Shown piece after piece: positions 33,590 to 45,062 of a stretch of 64,000 nt of DNA. The stretch spans positions 183,839,874-183,903,873 of the forward strand of contig OU015496.1 in NCBI GenBank assembly GCA_907164885.2. Reading direction: 5' to 3'. The stretch's first letter is position 1, and each line of letters opens with the position of its first letter. A model generated the notes under the pieces. That model ran no database searches. It saw nothing but the letters and a program-made list of their open reading frames with translations, and had not been told where the DNA came from. This DNA is from Dolomedes plantarius (taxonomy: Eukaryota; Arthropoda; Arachnida; Araneae; Dolomedidae). The position numbers and the translations under genes are program-made.

Positions 33590-35024
33590 TGATAATTTAT
33601 CCGGCGTTGCCCGGGATTTTAAGAATGTTTGTTAACCAAAATCAATTTAAAAACTAAACACAGTATAAATAACATAGAATAAAAAGCATATGAAATGTTA
33701 TACGCATGAATAAAAAGAAAACCCAACATAAAAAACCATAAATTTACAATAATTTCTTCAGAATTCAGCTAGATTTAGCGTTTCATCATTGGAGCAAAAA
33801 AACCCTGAAAAATAAAACATAAAATATATACATTTATAATAAACCACTAAAAGCTGAAAAGGAAAAATGTCAAATTGTCTTTAGGAAAGTAAAGAATTTT
33901 GAAAAGTAAAGCTGAAAAGTAAAAATGTCAAATTGTCGAATGTTTGTTAACCAAAATCAATTTATAAACTAAACACAGTATAAATAACATAGAAAACATT
34001 TAGCCTTTATCATTGGAGCAAAAAATCCTGAAAAGTAAAACATAAAATATATAAATTTATAATAAACCTACCAAAATCCATTAAAAATCTAAACACAGTA
34101 TAAATAACATAGAAAAAAGTATACGAAATGTTATACACATTAATAATATGAAAAATAAAATAAAATAAAAATAATAATTTTTAAAAATAATATAATAAAA
34201 TAAAATAATTAAAAAAATAATAAATAAAAATAATAATAATAATAATAATTTTAAAAATGAAATAAAAAAGCCTCCATATAAAAGCTGAAAATACAGGTTG
34301 AGCAAAATTTGTACGATCCGCATTGGAACCCGGATCATGGAGCCTAGTAAATGAACGATTTTACCGAATGCGCCACGATGACATGCTACTTTATTGAGGA
34401 TATAGAAAAATATTCGTACTAAGATTACTGGAAAGTTGCTATGGATTGGTGAATATACATGTATTTATGAAGTAAGAGGAGTTTTAAGTCAGAAATAAGT
34501 TAGCAGGATAGAAGCTTAGTCTTTAACTCTTCAATAGACACAAAGACATAAGCGAGGGTATTGCAGTAGCGATTAAAAAAGATCTCGTGACACTTAGCGT
34601 GGTTGATTCGAATTTTCCATCACGTGTGAGAGTGTCAATATGCCGTTGGATTCGATTTATTTTAGAGCATAAAATCTGACTTGAAAGATTATTATTTTCA
34701 TTTATTATTCTGGTTTAATATATGACTCGAAACTTTTTGATTTTATTTATTTTTATCTTTTCGCTCGCTGTTTGCCAGCTAACCCTAACGTGGACGCCAT
34801 ATTTAGAGGAGTGATTCCACAAAGTATAACAGCTTACATTTCGTTTCAAAATTGTTGGTTTTTTATTAATTAAAAATCAACGGTAATTAATTTCGATTTT
34901 TGAAGTTCTTCAGACCCTCGGCTGTTTTTAAAGACGCCTGTAAAATTTCACGATCGTTGCTCCTAAACTGTGGATTTCTATACAATTACAGATAGACAAA
35001 CATTCATTTTTATATATTAGATAT
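33590..35024 (-). repeat. Helitron-like repeat, minus-oriented
   Basis: The low-coordinate end carries 'atccggcgttgcccgggatttt' as at 23031. The high-coordinate end, read on the minus strand, starts TCTAATATATAAAAATGAAT and 'gtttgtctatctg', a style common to arthropod non-autonomous Helitrons. The interior has repeats of 'ctgaaaagtaaaaatgtc' and 'aacacagtataaataacat', simple (AAT)n DNA at 34150-34260, and a tRNA-like stretch at about 34290-34380 (minus strand). No coding potential. Confidence 0.45.
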
Positions 35025-35365
35025 TCTACCTTGTATTGATTAATACAAATAATCTAAAAATTAAACTTAACAGTGTACAGCTATTTATACATCAGGTTGA
35101 TACATTTCAGTTCAAATTACCACTAGCAAAAGTGTTTTTATTTTGGGTAGTTACAAGGAATAAATTTTCATTTGCATCAGCAGTAGGCTACATATTACAA
35201 TGCTGTTCTATGATTTCGTATTAAATATAGGCGTTATGAGAAGTTCTGAGATTTATTTTTTGGTTCAAAAATCTTTGTGATCGACGTTTTAAAAATTCAT
35301 TTCCTTGTATGTAGGAAACAAGGTTGAATAGATTATCTCCCTTCAAAGAGGCAAGTAAATTATAA

Positions 35366-36785
35366 TCTATATAAATAAAGCAAATGCTATGTCTGACGTG
35401 TCACAATTCCGGGTGAACTGGGCTTCCATTATGAAATTCGGCCATAATTGAAAATGTCGAAATCGATGTATATTTTTCATAAAAGTACAAAAATGTTACA
35501 TATTTGGGAAAGGGCTTTAAAAACGGATAATTTTTTTCTGCGTACACTTATTCTGTTACTTTAATAGTTTTAGAGATATTTCAATTCTAAATGCATACTC
35601 CACTGATACGAAACGTAACCACAGCGTGATTCTCACTAATAATTACAAGATAAAAAAAACTTTTTATATACCATGTTTTAAATTTTCTGTTGAATCATAT
35701 AAACTTGACAATTCGATGTATTAATAATTACTTTTAAAAAAAAATTTTGATGAATTATCCCATCAACTTGAAAGAAAATGAAAATAATTGGAAGTTAACT
35801 TGCGTTTAACTTTTTGTTCCCGTCCCGGTCGATAGATGGCTGCACCAGTGTACATAAAGTAATTAACTGAAAATGAATTTAATTCTGCTTAAAGATGGCT
35901 AAAAGTAATAAAATAATGAATTGTCATCGTGTTTTGAGCTATTCTAAAAGTTTCAAATGTCTAGCTAGTCGGGAAGTTAGTTAAAAATCGATTGCAAGAT
36001 TTGTACGGGACAAACACACACATAAACAAACAAACAAGAAAGCGAGTTAATAAAAACATGGTAATAATAAAAAAGAATCACTAAAAAGAAATGTTTCATC
36101 GTGTGTCTAATTTTTAATTATTTTTCTATTTTAATCATTAATATCATAAATAGATCATTTGAAGATGTACTGATTTTTTGGCAATTAAAAGTGAAAAAAA
36201 ATTTTAATTCAAGTGAACTGTGATTCGAGTGTCAAGTGATTCGATTTGGGTATTCAATTAATAATAAGTAATTCAAAAGAGATAAAGTTTGACGTCACCG
36301 CATGGGTATAATTTCCATTTATGTCTTTATATATTACGCTAACGTGCGTGGCACTAGAACTGACGTTTTTGTATAATGAAGAATGGCAACTGCTACGGCA
36401 ATTTTATTTTGCTATCGCACATTGTTGGCCAATAAATTGACAAAATTCATTAAAAAATACATTTTAAAAAACTAATTGAGCCCCGAATTTTGTTTTTGCT
36501 GCGTTGCCTTTCTCGGATCCATGCCACTTTGCATATGCTTCCAGCTTTGGAAACATTGTTTTACAGTTTTCCCAGTCAGCAGCGACATCTGTTGACGACA
36601 TTTCTAACTAATTTTGAAAATTGGTGAGAATAAATTCCCTGGTTACCTAAGCAGAATGCAGCAAACCGTGCATTTCTATCACCATCCCTTTTTCTTTAAT
36701 AGATTTTTCAAATCGTCGGTCATTTTTGGGACACCCGGTATATATACTGAAATCTAGCAATAGCGAAGCATTGCCGGGCCAGCTA

Positions 36786-36786
<1 letters not shown>
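35366..36786 (+). repeat. Possible Helitron-like unit containing repeat R
   Basis: Starts TCTATATAAATAAAGC after an A and ends 'gcattgccgggccagCTAG' before T, satisfying the 5'-TC and CTRR-3' rule with a GC-rich end. It encloses dispersed repeat R (35637-36066). Whether these two ends belong to a single insertion is uncertain. A stretch ending 'gggacacccggtat' (about 36726-36742) looks like the end of another, unidentified transposon. Confidence 0.4.
35637..36066. repeat. Dispersed repeat family R, copy B
   Basis: Same start and end blocks as the copy at 14631; includes 'gtcgatagatggctgcacc' in its middle, which is missing from copy A. Confidence 0.8.
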
Positions 36787-36821
<35 letters not shown>

Positions 36822-39222
36822 CCACAGATCTGCAAAAGAATATTTTTAAAAGTTGTTTGTACTCTGATAACGGATTTTTATGTATTTTCAGTGCTGATTT
36901 CAAAAATGAAATCCATATTTTTCTATCACGTCAGGTTATTTCAAAAAAGGGTGTGTATTTTGGGTGAAAAACTCAATTTAACGCAATTTTGTACATTTTT
37001 TCTAAAGGTTCGAAATATTAATAAACAGATTGTATGGTATACACAAGATTCGATTCACAAGAATCGAACTTTTGAGTGAATGAATTAAAGAAGCTGCTTG
37101 AGATATGCTAATTTCGGCATACGCGCTTAGTATAAATACCATGCTGCGTCATATACCATGCTGGGTAAGTGTACCATGCTGGGTAAGTAGCTCCAGGTGT
37201 TATCCTGCTTTAGTCCTTAGGGGGCCCAACGTTTACGTACTGCTGGTTTGACTCTCTGCTGGTTTGTGAGTATTTGAAATGTGTATTTCTATGGCATGTT
37301 AATATATATATATTCCGTACAAGTAGTACGCAGGCTTATTGCTGTAAAAGCAAATTCTATATGTGCAACGAATTCAATAAACATTGTTTCATGTATAAAC
37401 TGTGTTTGCATCAAATTCATTTAGAGTGCCACTTCAAATTATATACACCCAAGTCTCGGTAGAAGTGAGCTATTTTCTCTATAAGATAAAAGATCCCATG
37501 GTTTACATTTACACAACAGAATATTCAAAAAAGGGTATAACTATTGCAACGATGAATTTTCGTTACAGTTTTTATTTTTAATACTTCCCACTCTGAATTA
37601 AAATTAAATTTAATGTATTGTCTAAAATTCAATAATTCTTTTAATACTCTTCATCAATTCTGTCTTCAATGTTAATGCTTTGGTATCTTAGCTATACTAT
37701 TTTAATTTTTACTTGTGCCCTAATATATCTGGGTGGTCTACTGGATATTATGCCACTTTGTTTTCTGGCGACATCTGTAATTTTATCAGGTAGACTCTTT
37801 CAAGAAAAACCTCTTAAAAATTCGCCTCGCTCCAATTACGCTGCAAGTCCTTTTATCTGTATAACAAGGAAAGTTCCATTCTATAAAATAAGCCGTTGTG
37901 TAGAGTTCCCATTTTATTGTCAGAAAAGACTTAGCTCAATTTCCTCGACAAATCGCCGGGCGCTTTGCTTTTAAAATCTTCCTCTTTTTAATTACCTTTT
38001 TGTGTGGCCGAATTTCGTGGAAAAATTGTTTTTGCACTCCTATCGGCACGTAGGGGAATCTGGCCAATTACAGTTCGTGACGTCAGTTTACCCTAGCACC
38101 AATAATATTATTAAAAATCTCCCGCTCCTCTCCTTGGCGAATGTAAGGGGTGTTTTCTTGGCGAGAAATCGCTATTTTTCTTAATGCACGGTTGTAAACC
38201 TCTCCGCGTTACGGGCAAAACTCTCCCGGGCTTCGCCAGACGAAAAAGCGAATGCTCGCTCGTTTGCCACGCCTTGGCGTTTATTTTGATATTACAACAC
38301 TCGCTTTCTCCCAATTCTGTCTGGACTTGGGAAAAAAAGGATTTTACACACTTGAGCTGCAATTGATATAGCCGTACCTTCCTATCTATGACAAAAGCCC
38401 CCCCCCCCAGAAAAAGGCTATGCCTGATTCTGTGGGGGAGCTTACTTTTTTACGCTTACTTTTTGTGAGCTTATATGTTCAACTTAAGTATTTTTATTTT
38501 TTATTTTTTTTGCACTTGCTGCAGACCTGACTGGTCATGCTATGTATAACGCTAAATCTTATGTACGTTTTGGTATAACCCAGTAAGTGAACTGTCGTTC
38601 AAGCAATATTGCTATTTCATTTGAATAAAAGTTAACGTAAACGTATTTTTTGCCAACAATTTTCTTTGATTGCCTCAAGATTTTCTTAGTTACCCAGGAG
38701 TTCTGATGACGATGGACGTATGATTTTCACAACGCTACTTTTTTTTTAATCATCACTGAATACTTTCACTTTGCGGTCACGTCTCTGTGTAGACCTTCTA
38801 TCTACCGTTCTAATCAACTGGTTGTCTTCGTTAAGTATAAGAAGTGGCTCTCCCGTACTCTACAACGTCTCCTATATAGACCTTTTTTGTCATCACCAAC
38901 CACTTCGGCGATAGTTAAGATATTGCAGAAATTCTGCCAGTGAACTTCAATTCCTCACCTCATTATTCATCTATGGACAGTAGATACAATTTTCTAGGCT
39001 CCCTCACCATCCTTCTACGAGTACACAGCTTTCTAAGTTCCAGCTTACCAGTAGAGACTTTTCGTCAGCACAATAATATGAACCAGGCCTTCAAATCTTC
39101 ACTATTGAATGGCGCCATGAATTCCAGTGAAACAAGCTGAACTTTATCAACCAGCAGCATATTCATCACCATAGATTCAAAAGTCCTTGTAGAAGCATTT
39201 TCGCTTCCCATGAAAACTTCTT
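36787..39222. other. Unassigned region
   Basis: Begins with a (TA)n tract (36786-36818). Short frames occur (36726-37079, 37669-37974, 38184-38366) without motifs. 37135-37195 has a short direct repeat 'taccatgctgggtaagt'. 38010-38300 is less AT-rich than its surroundings; there is a C-run at 38399-38411. I recognise neither exon nor transposon with confidence. Confidence 0.45.
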
Positions 39223-40814
39223 TTATGCTTTTATCCAAAACTGCTTCTTAGTGCTCTTTCTGCTGTGGATATCTTGAGGATCGTCCCTTTTTAATATCCA
39301 GCAGTAATCCGCTATCAGGTTAACTTTCCATCTTCCTTGGTACCTTTTTTCCATTTCCTTGATGTCTTGAAGGAACCTTTCAACCCGCCCTTCACTGACA
39401 TCACCAAGATTTGCAGGGAAGAAGTCAAAGTGTGAGTAGAGAAAATGAACTTTTATGTTCATATTACAACCCCGCTTCATGAAGTTATCTAGCATGTCAA
39501 CGACTTGTAGTTTGAGTCCTTTTTGTTTCCTGGAAAACTGGTTACAACTAGTTTAAAAGATACCCATGTTGCTTTTTCTTTTTTTTTTCATTTTTTTCTC
39601 AAAGCTGGCATACATCCTCTCATTAGTTTTCTGGTGCCAGGTCTTACAAACACGCCTTCTATCTTTGCCTCGGATAACACAGGAAACTGCTCACATAAGT
39701 ATCCAAAACATTCTCCTTCTTTTGCTTTGCCTTGACAAATTGTTTCATAAAACCCAATTTAATGTGTGGTGGTGGAAATAATACCTTTTTGTTATCTACA
39801 AGTCTCTCCCTCACAACAATTTTAATTCCAACCTTCAAGGTTTTTCTCAGCGGTCATTCTTTCATTATATAGTGTTGCTTCCTCTCACGACTGTCCCATT
39901 CGCAGAGAAAGCAAGGGAACTTCGTGTAGCCACTCTGTTGACCAAGCAACGTTGAAATCACATTTAAATCGCCACAAATCGTCCATTAATAATCTGAATA
40001 ACAACTTTTTATTTAAGACCAGCTCAAGATTTTCGTAGCATTCTTTTAGATGGACTGAATGTCCAACAGGCATCGAACCATACTTATTGTCGTTGTGTAG
40101 AAACACTGCTTTTAGGCTTCTTTTCGACGAATCGATGAAAAGTCTCCATTCTTCCGACACATATTCTATTCCAAAACTTGCCATAACTCCAGAAACAGCA
40201 CTGTAAAAAACAATGTCACCTTCTCGACAGAAAAAGGGCATAAACTCCTTTTCCCTTGTTCGATACCAAGAAAAGGAAGCACCTGGAGCCAAATTTTTTT
40301 TTCTTTCAGTCTAGATCTAAACACTAAAACTTCTGCTGAATCCTTTTAGAGCTAAGTCTCTAACTAAATCATTCAGTTCAGATTGGGTGAACAAAATAGG
40401 TTCACTTGTGCCAGGGTCGTAGCAATCACTGTCTTCATCACTATCACACGGTGGAGGCAATGGTTCGTGAACATCTAAAATATACGTATCATCCAGAGAA
40501 TCTAGAGGAGAAGGTATGGGTACTTCGGGTCCATGAGGAATAGAACGAGTGGCTGACGGGATGTTTGTATAAGAAATACACTGGTGTAAAAAATTAAGAG
40601 AATTTGTAGACTTGGTCGATTATCTCTAGAACTACTGTACCGATTTTACTGAAATTTGATATGTGCATACATACATACAATACAAAACAAATAACCATTC
40701 AATAATTGTAATATACAAGCATGATCGTGGGTAACAATCGTAGGAGTCAGAAGGTATGAAACAGCGGTTGCAGAATAAACAATAAAATGGGTTAATAGAT
40801 GGGTTAATAGAGGG

Positions 40815-42033
40815 TATGGTCCCCGTTGACAGATATACAGGTCTCGCAGCGTGATATCGTACTTGAAATAAGGCATTTATCATTTCCTGTGGCAACTCGT
40901 CCCTGTTTTCATTGCCTGGATGGTTCTCGGAGGGGTGGTTGCGAGTTGCAATTGACCTCCTCAGAGCGTCCCAGACATGCTCTATAGTAGGGGTGGCCAA
41001 CAAGTGGATCGCGATCGACCGGTCGATCTTCGACATGATTTTGGTCGATCGCGAGACATAATTATTTGAAAAATTATAGATTATTTTTGTTATATAGAGA
41101 TGCTCATTTTTATGAAAATAGCAACTAGTCGACAGCCAAATAAACAATTCATGAAAAGAACGATCGTTGACTCAAAAAAGTTGGCAACCCCTGCTCTATA
41201 GGGTTCAGGTCTGGAGATCTGGCTGGCCAATCCATCCGGCGAATATCCTCACTCTCTAGAAATTCGTCGACTAGAAGAGCTCTATGTGGCCTCGAGTTAT
41301 TGTCCATTAAAATGAACTCACGGCCAACTGCACCCCTGAAAAGGTGAACATATGGCTCCAAGACCTCATCCCTATACCTCACACCAGTCACAGTGCCTAT
41401 TTCAAAGACATGGAGAGGTGTGCGGCCATCCAACATGATGCCTGCCCAGACCATTAAACCTCCTCCGCCATAATGGTCGATTTCGTGGACATTGGAGGGT
41501 AGGTAGCTTGTCCCTGGTTCGATCCATATGAACGTACGGCAAGAATCGGTGTTTAGGCAGAACCGGGACTCATCAGTAAAGAGAACGGTCGCCCATTGAT
41601 CCATAGTCCAATCTCTATGATCTCTGCACCATGATATACGAATTCTAGTGTTCGTAGAAGTGATCGGGACGCAAACAGCAGGTCTTCTTGCAAACAACCC
41701 TCTCTCATGAAGTCTTTTGGAAACAGTCACCCTTGATACACGGTCTCCTGTGGCTGCATACAAGTCACGAGAGAGCTGAGAAGCTGTAGCACTCCTGTTA
41801 CGTCTCGCTATAATCGACAAATGGTGATCTTCTCTGGCCGTCGTGGCTCTTGGAAGACCTTGCCCATGCTTAATCTCGATGGATCTGGTATCCTGGAACT
41901 GTTTCCATAAGTTACACACGACGCTCGGCGTTAAATTGAACTCTCTATAAATTTGGACTTGAGATTGGTCTGCTTCTAGCCTCCCCACAATTTGCCACCT
42001 CATTCCATCATCTAAACGTTCGTGGTTACTCAT
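40815..42033 (-). pseudogene. Tc1 transposase interrupted by a MITE
   Basis: The frame from MSNHERLDDGMRWQIVGRLE runs uninterrupted for about 280 codons. Residues ~10-60 form a helix-turn-helix, and a second DNA-binding segment includes ATGDRVSRVTVSKRLHERGL. LFTDESRFCL has the first catalytic Asp, ILMDNNSRPH the second (written MDNN rather than QDNA), and SPDLNPIE precedes the insertion. Beyond the MITE the frame resumes as TIEHVWDALRRSIATRNHP, so the catalytic Glu lies right at the junction. Apart from the MITE the gene looks well preserved, suggesting the MITE was the event that disabled it. Confidence 0.9.
40988..41193. mobile_element. hAT-type MITE, 206 bp
   Basis: Ends TAGGGGTGGCCAAC and (reversed) CAGGGGTTGCCAAC, flanked by a perfect 8-bp duplication CTCTATAG (40980-40987, 41194-41201). 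The interior contains 'gatcgcgatcgaccggtcgatc', rich in GATC/CGATCG palindromes. 8-bp duplications and CAGGGGT-type ends are typical of hAT. Confidence 0.93.
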
Positions 42034-42639
42034 TTTTACTGTTACAATTTGAAATTAAACGATTGCTGCAAAATAACACCAAGAAATTCGCCGAGGTGTG
42101 CTAGCGAACGAAATGCGTCTTAACTTACGGGCGCTTATAAAGCCTGTTTCAATACTGGCTCCGCCTACACACACGTGTACGCTTACGTATTTGACGTACA
42201 AGATTTGCATTTTTGTCTAGAAGCAGTGGTTTTACATTCAGTTGAGATCTTTTCATGAAATTCGATAAAATATGCAAATTGTCTTAATTTATTTCACCAG
42301 TGTATATATCTTATTTTTTTAAATTGAAACCTTGCTCGTTACAGGAACAAAAATAACAGTAATCTCTATGATTTTTGGCTCTCTCCAAACCATAGGTATT
42401 CCAAAACGAAAAGACAGCTTTTTACCCTGAAATCACTGTCTTAGTTCTTCGACACAGACTGAACAAACTTTGTGTGGAGCCCAAGCCTTATCTTGATAGC
42501 CTAATTTCATGCCAAAATAAACAAACTACACCTTCTAACAAAATCTGAAACGTTTCTTTGTTGCTTTTTAACTGTATAGTTACTACAAATGTAGCAGAAA
42601 CAATTTGGTGAATTGAGACATTGTATGGAAGCCATTGCC

Positions 42640-43052
42640 CTCAAATCAACCACAAAACTGTTAAAAAAATATCACACCTTATAAAACCAGAAACAGCACG
42701 TGAACAGCACAGAGCAAAGAGATAAACTGAATGAGAACGTGGTACAGCGGAAGGTGGTGGGCAGGAGGATGGCGGGGACAGACAGACACTGACACAAAAG
42801 ATGTCAGTGGAGGGAGATAGTAAGGGATGGGAATGAGGTCGACAGACGGGCACTAGTAGGAAAGTGATGCAGTTTTAACGATATTACACTAGTTTTAGTA
42901 CGACTGTCCAGTATATATGAGAATGTCTATTTCATTTCAAAAGCCATTAAACTTTCTCACATTACTTTTTTAAAGTGTTTGTAAGCAAAATACAACAGTT
43001 TCTTTGGAAATATTTGAAATTTTGTCTAAGCTCATAGTGCTACCTTACTTTA
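42640..43052. other. Unassigned non-coding stretch
   Basis: Only low-complexity sequence is seen, including a purine-rich 'ggaaggtggtgggcaggagg' segment around 42750. No exon was recognised. Confidence 0.5.
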
Positions 43053-43389
43053 AATAATTACAAGATAAAAAGAACTTTTTATATACCATGTTTTTAAATT
43101 TTCTGTTGAATCATATAAACTTGACAATTCTATGTATTAATAAATACGTTTTTAAAATGTTTTTGATGAATTATCCCATCAACTTCAAAGAAAATGAAGT
43201 AAATTGGAAGTTAACTTGCGTTTAGCTTTTCGTTCCTGTCCTGGCCGATAGATGGCTGCAACAGTCTATATAACAAAATTAACTGAAAATGAATTTAATT
43301 CTGTTTAAAGATGGCTAAAAGTTTTAAAATAATGCATTGTCATCATGTACGGAAACAAACAAGAAAGCGAGTTTATAAAAACATGCAAA
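43053..43389. repeat. Dispersed repeat family R, copy C (internally deleted)
   Basis: Same start as copies A and B and the 'gatagatggctgcaac' block, but the stretch after 'atgcattgtcatcatgt' jumps directly to 'acaaacaagaaagcgag', losing about 100 bp present in copies B and D. Confidence 0.8.
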
Positions 43390-43776
43390 TGAACAATAGT
43401 GATCAGAAACATCGTTTCTACTGTGTAGTATTATTGTCTCACACATAATGCATTAGAATCAAGAATACATGAATATTATACAAAACACGAAAAGCAACAA
43501 GAATTTGATAAGTCGTTAATGTAAATATTGGATAGTGTAGCATTAAGCTATTAAAATGTCACGTTAATAGGGGAAAACAATCACTCAATCGGGAATGATT
43601 TACATCCGTGAGGAGATTGATACAAATGCAAACTTGCTGCGTCATTCGCCGCGTGTCGTTAATCTGTGTACAGTGTTATATATGGTTTGTCCTTTTCCAA
43701 ATTTCAATGTTTTAGGAAAGATTACTAAGTGAACTGCAAGCACATTTGAAGAGAAAGTTCCTCGAAATTTTTCCAA

Positions 43777-44001
43777 TCACCAGACATTATAATGAGTAGG
43801 CTGTAACTTTCTGCTGTCATTTTCAAAATTTCCACGTCGTTCGGTTCTAACCTTGTTTATGCGGGACTGTTTCTTTCTTCTCTCTGTTAAGTAAGATCTC
43901 ATCATACCAATGACGTCAACAAATAAGTCGAACACTGTTAGCAACGAAATTCCAAGCCACATCCCCATGTATCCACCAATTACGCTGAACAACTCCAGGC
44001 T
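43777..44001 (-). CDS. DEG/ENaC sodium channel, terminal exon with TM2
   Basis: The exon starts at a good acceptor (pyrimidine-rich tract, then TTTGCAG ending at 44002) in phase 0 and ends at TGA (43777-43779). It encodes SLELFSVIGGYMGMWLGISL, the ENaC signature: a short pre-TM2 helix, the Gly-Gly turn and a G-x-S selectivity filter (GIS) in TM2, continuing LTVFDLFVDVIGMM. The cytoplasmic tail is short and basic (ERRKKQSRINKVRTERR). Open frame upstream of 44001 is intron. This is the 3' end of a channel gene lying at higher coordinates. The channel pore is formed by TM2 of three subunits in the plasma membrane; ligand or modality cannot be judged from this exon. Confidence 0.88.
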   Translation of the reverse strand, partial: SLELFSVIGGYMGMWLGISLLTVFDLFVDVIGMMRSYLTERRKKQSRINKVRTERRGNFENDSRKLQPTHYNVW

Positions 44002-44977
44002 CTGCAAATAAAATTTGAATGAAAAATTATATTCAAGATACTTTGTCACAACACATTGGAAGATTCTCCCTGTCTTCACACACAGGCAATATTTAACTGT
44101 AGATAAAAACTGAAACATTATCACTCGAACTGATGGTGTGTAGTGACTTATGCCCCCTGGCCGGAGTATTCCAGACCAGGTCCATATATGCCTGAGGGAT
44201 GCGGCTTCAGTTTTTAATGGCACCACAAGGTTCGGAGTTTGATTTAGCTAGGTGATACCCCTATCTAATCTAGGGATTGAACGTGCCCATATCTGGCCAA
44301 GGCACTGAGATATTTAATGGAACGTCGTCTGGATTTCAACTGAGCACCCCGAGTCCGAAGACCAAAGCATCATCACTAAGTTACCTCAAGCCCCAACCGA
44401 CGGTAATGCTGCCAACCGCAAGCCTGCGGTTTTTCCAACCGATAGGATTTTTACTCACGTAAATAGGACTTATTGCCCTGCAAAGGCAGCACAGATAATA
44501 CGTCGAGCATTTGTAAACAATTGCAGTTGTATTCGAGTTATTTATTCCGTATCATTTTATTGATTTCAAAAGTTCTAATAAGCTACTTTGCTTGGTTTTT
44601 AAGTCAACCTTAAGAACCAAACAAAGTAAACACAGAAATAGACAGCAGCGACAAAGAGTTTTGTGCTGAAGATTCCAAGCGTGTAAATGGACTAAATTCA
44701 AATTCACCGTTTTTGTTGGATTCGGATGAGTGATTCTTAAGCCGGCAAAAGACTCGTAACAAAACGTTGTAATGCAATGTAATGTAACACGAGCATTCGG
44801 GGCGAGCGACGAGCCGAACTGCTCAAGTTGAGCAGTCGTGCTCCACTAGATCAGAGATTCTCGACCGGTGTGCTGCGGAACTTTAGATAATTAAATATAA
44901 TGTTGATATCAAATATTTGTTTTCTAAACACCAATCGCAAGTCTCACATAAATAGAACAATGCAATTCTTAGTGATT
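44002..44977. other. Intron/intergenic stretch upstream of the TM2 exon
   Basis: No further channel exon recognised. 44130-44480 has moderate GC content and short matches to repeat-like text ('gagcaccccgagtccgaag'), possibly an old SINE, but I could not define boundaries. Confidence 0.4.
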
Positions 44978-45053
44978 TTCGCCGGATGATGGCCGAACGG
45001 CTAGAGCGCTGTTATTCGATACCAGAGTCCGTGGGTTCGATTCCCACTGTTGG
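44978..45053 (+). repeat. tRNA-like sequence (SINE head) beside the Gypsy LTR
   Basis: A-box-like 'gatggccgaacggctag', anticodon arm with loop ATTCGAT, and T-arm 'gtgggttcgattcccac'. The 5' GCCGG can pair with the 3' end by five of seven positions, better than the copy at 22530-22603. No intron or CCA. The Gypsy 5' LTR begins 10 bases downstream, so the retrotransposon landed in or beside this repeat. Confidence 0.55.
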
Positions 45054-45062
45054 CATGGACAC

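Larger units (their letters stand above)
40579..42302 (-). mobile_element. Tc1-type transposon (CACTGGTG family), with a MITE inside
   Basis: Inverted ends CACTGGTGTAAAAAATTAAG (left) and a right end 'cttaatttatttcaccagtg', TA on both sides (40577-40578, 42303-42304). It sits inside the uncharacterized pseudogene and contains a 206-bp hAT-type MITE at 40988-41193. Confidence 0.93.
39223..42635 (-). pseudogene. Decayed member of a multicopy invertebrate 'uncharacterized protein' family
   Basis: Read on the minus strand from ATG 42635: an N-terminal Cys pair (NCFCYICSNYTV) like a zinc-binding head, then LGLHTKFVQSVS; after the Tc1 insertion (40579-42302), IPHGPEVPIPSP, an acidic stretch and TQSELNDLVRDL; then SEEWRLFIDSSKRSLKAVFL (about 40160), HIKLGFMKQFVKA (about 39760), and KVHFLYSHFDFFPANLGDVS with RYQGRWKVNLIADYCW (39495-39223). 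I recognise this order from proteins annotated as uncharacterized in many cnidarian and arthropod genomes, often in high copy; no function is known to me. Frameshifts and stops lie between the blocks, and the region around 39500-39880 has lost much sequence. Confidence 0.7.

Noticed and set aside
34081..34338. Leu/Phe/Ile-rich minus-strand frame as a membrane protein
   Set aside because: It is a translation of (AAT)n-type simple sequence.
36500..36745. Additional mariner-type element ending GGGACACCCGGTAT
   Set aside because: Only one end-like motif was seen, with no partner repeat and no transposase.
13906..44001. One DEG/ENaC gene made of both exons
   Set aside because: On the minus strand the TM2 exon comes first, the wrong order for one transcript.
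44978..45053. Functional tRNA-Arg (loop TCG)
   Set aside because: Acceptor pairing is incomplete, the anticodon stem has a mismatch and a near copy exists elsewhere in the window.
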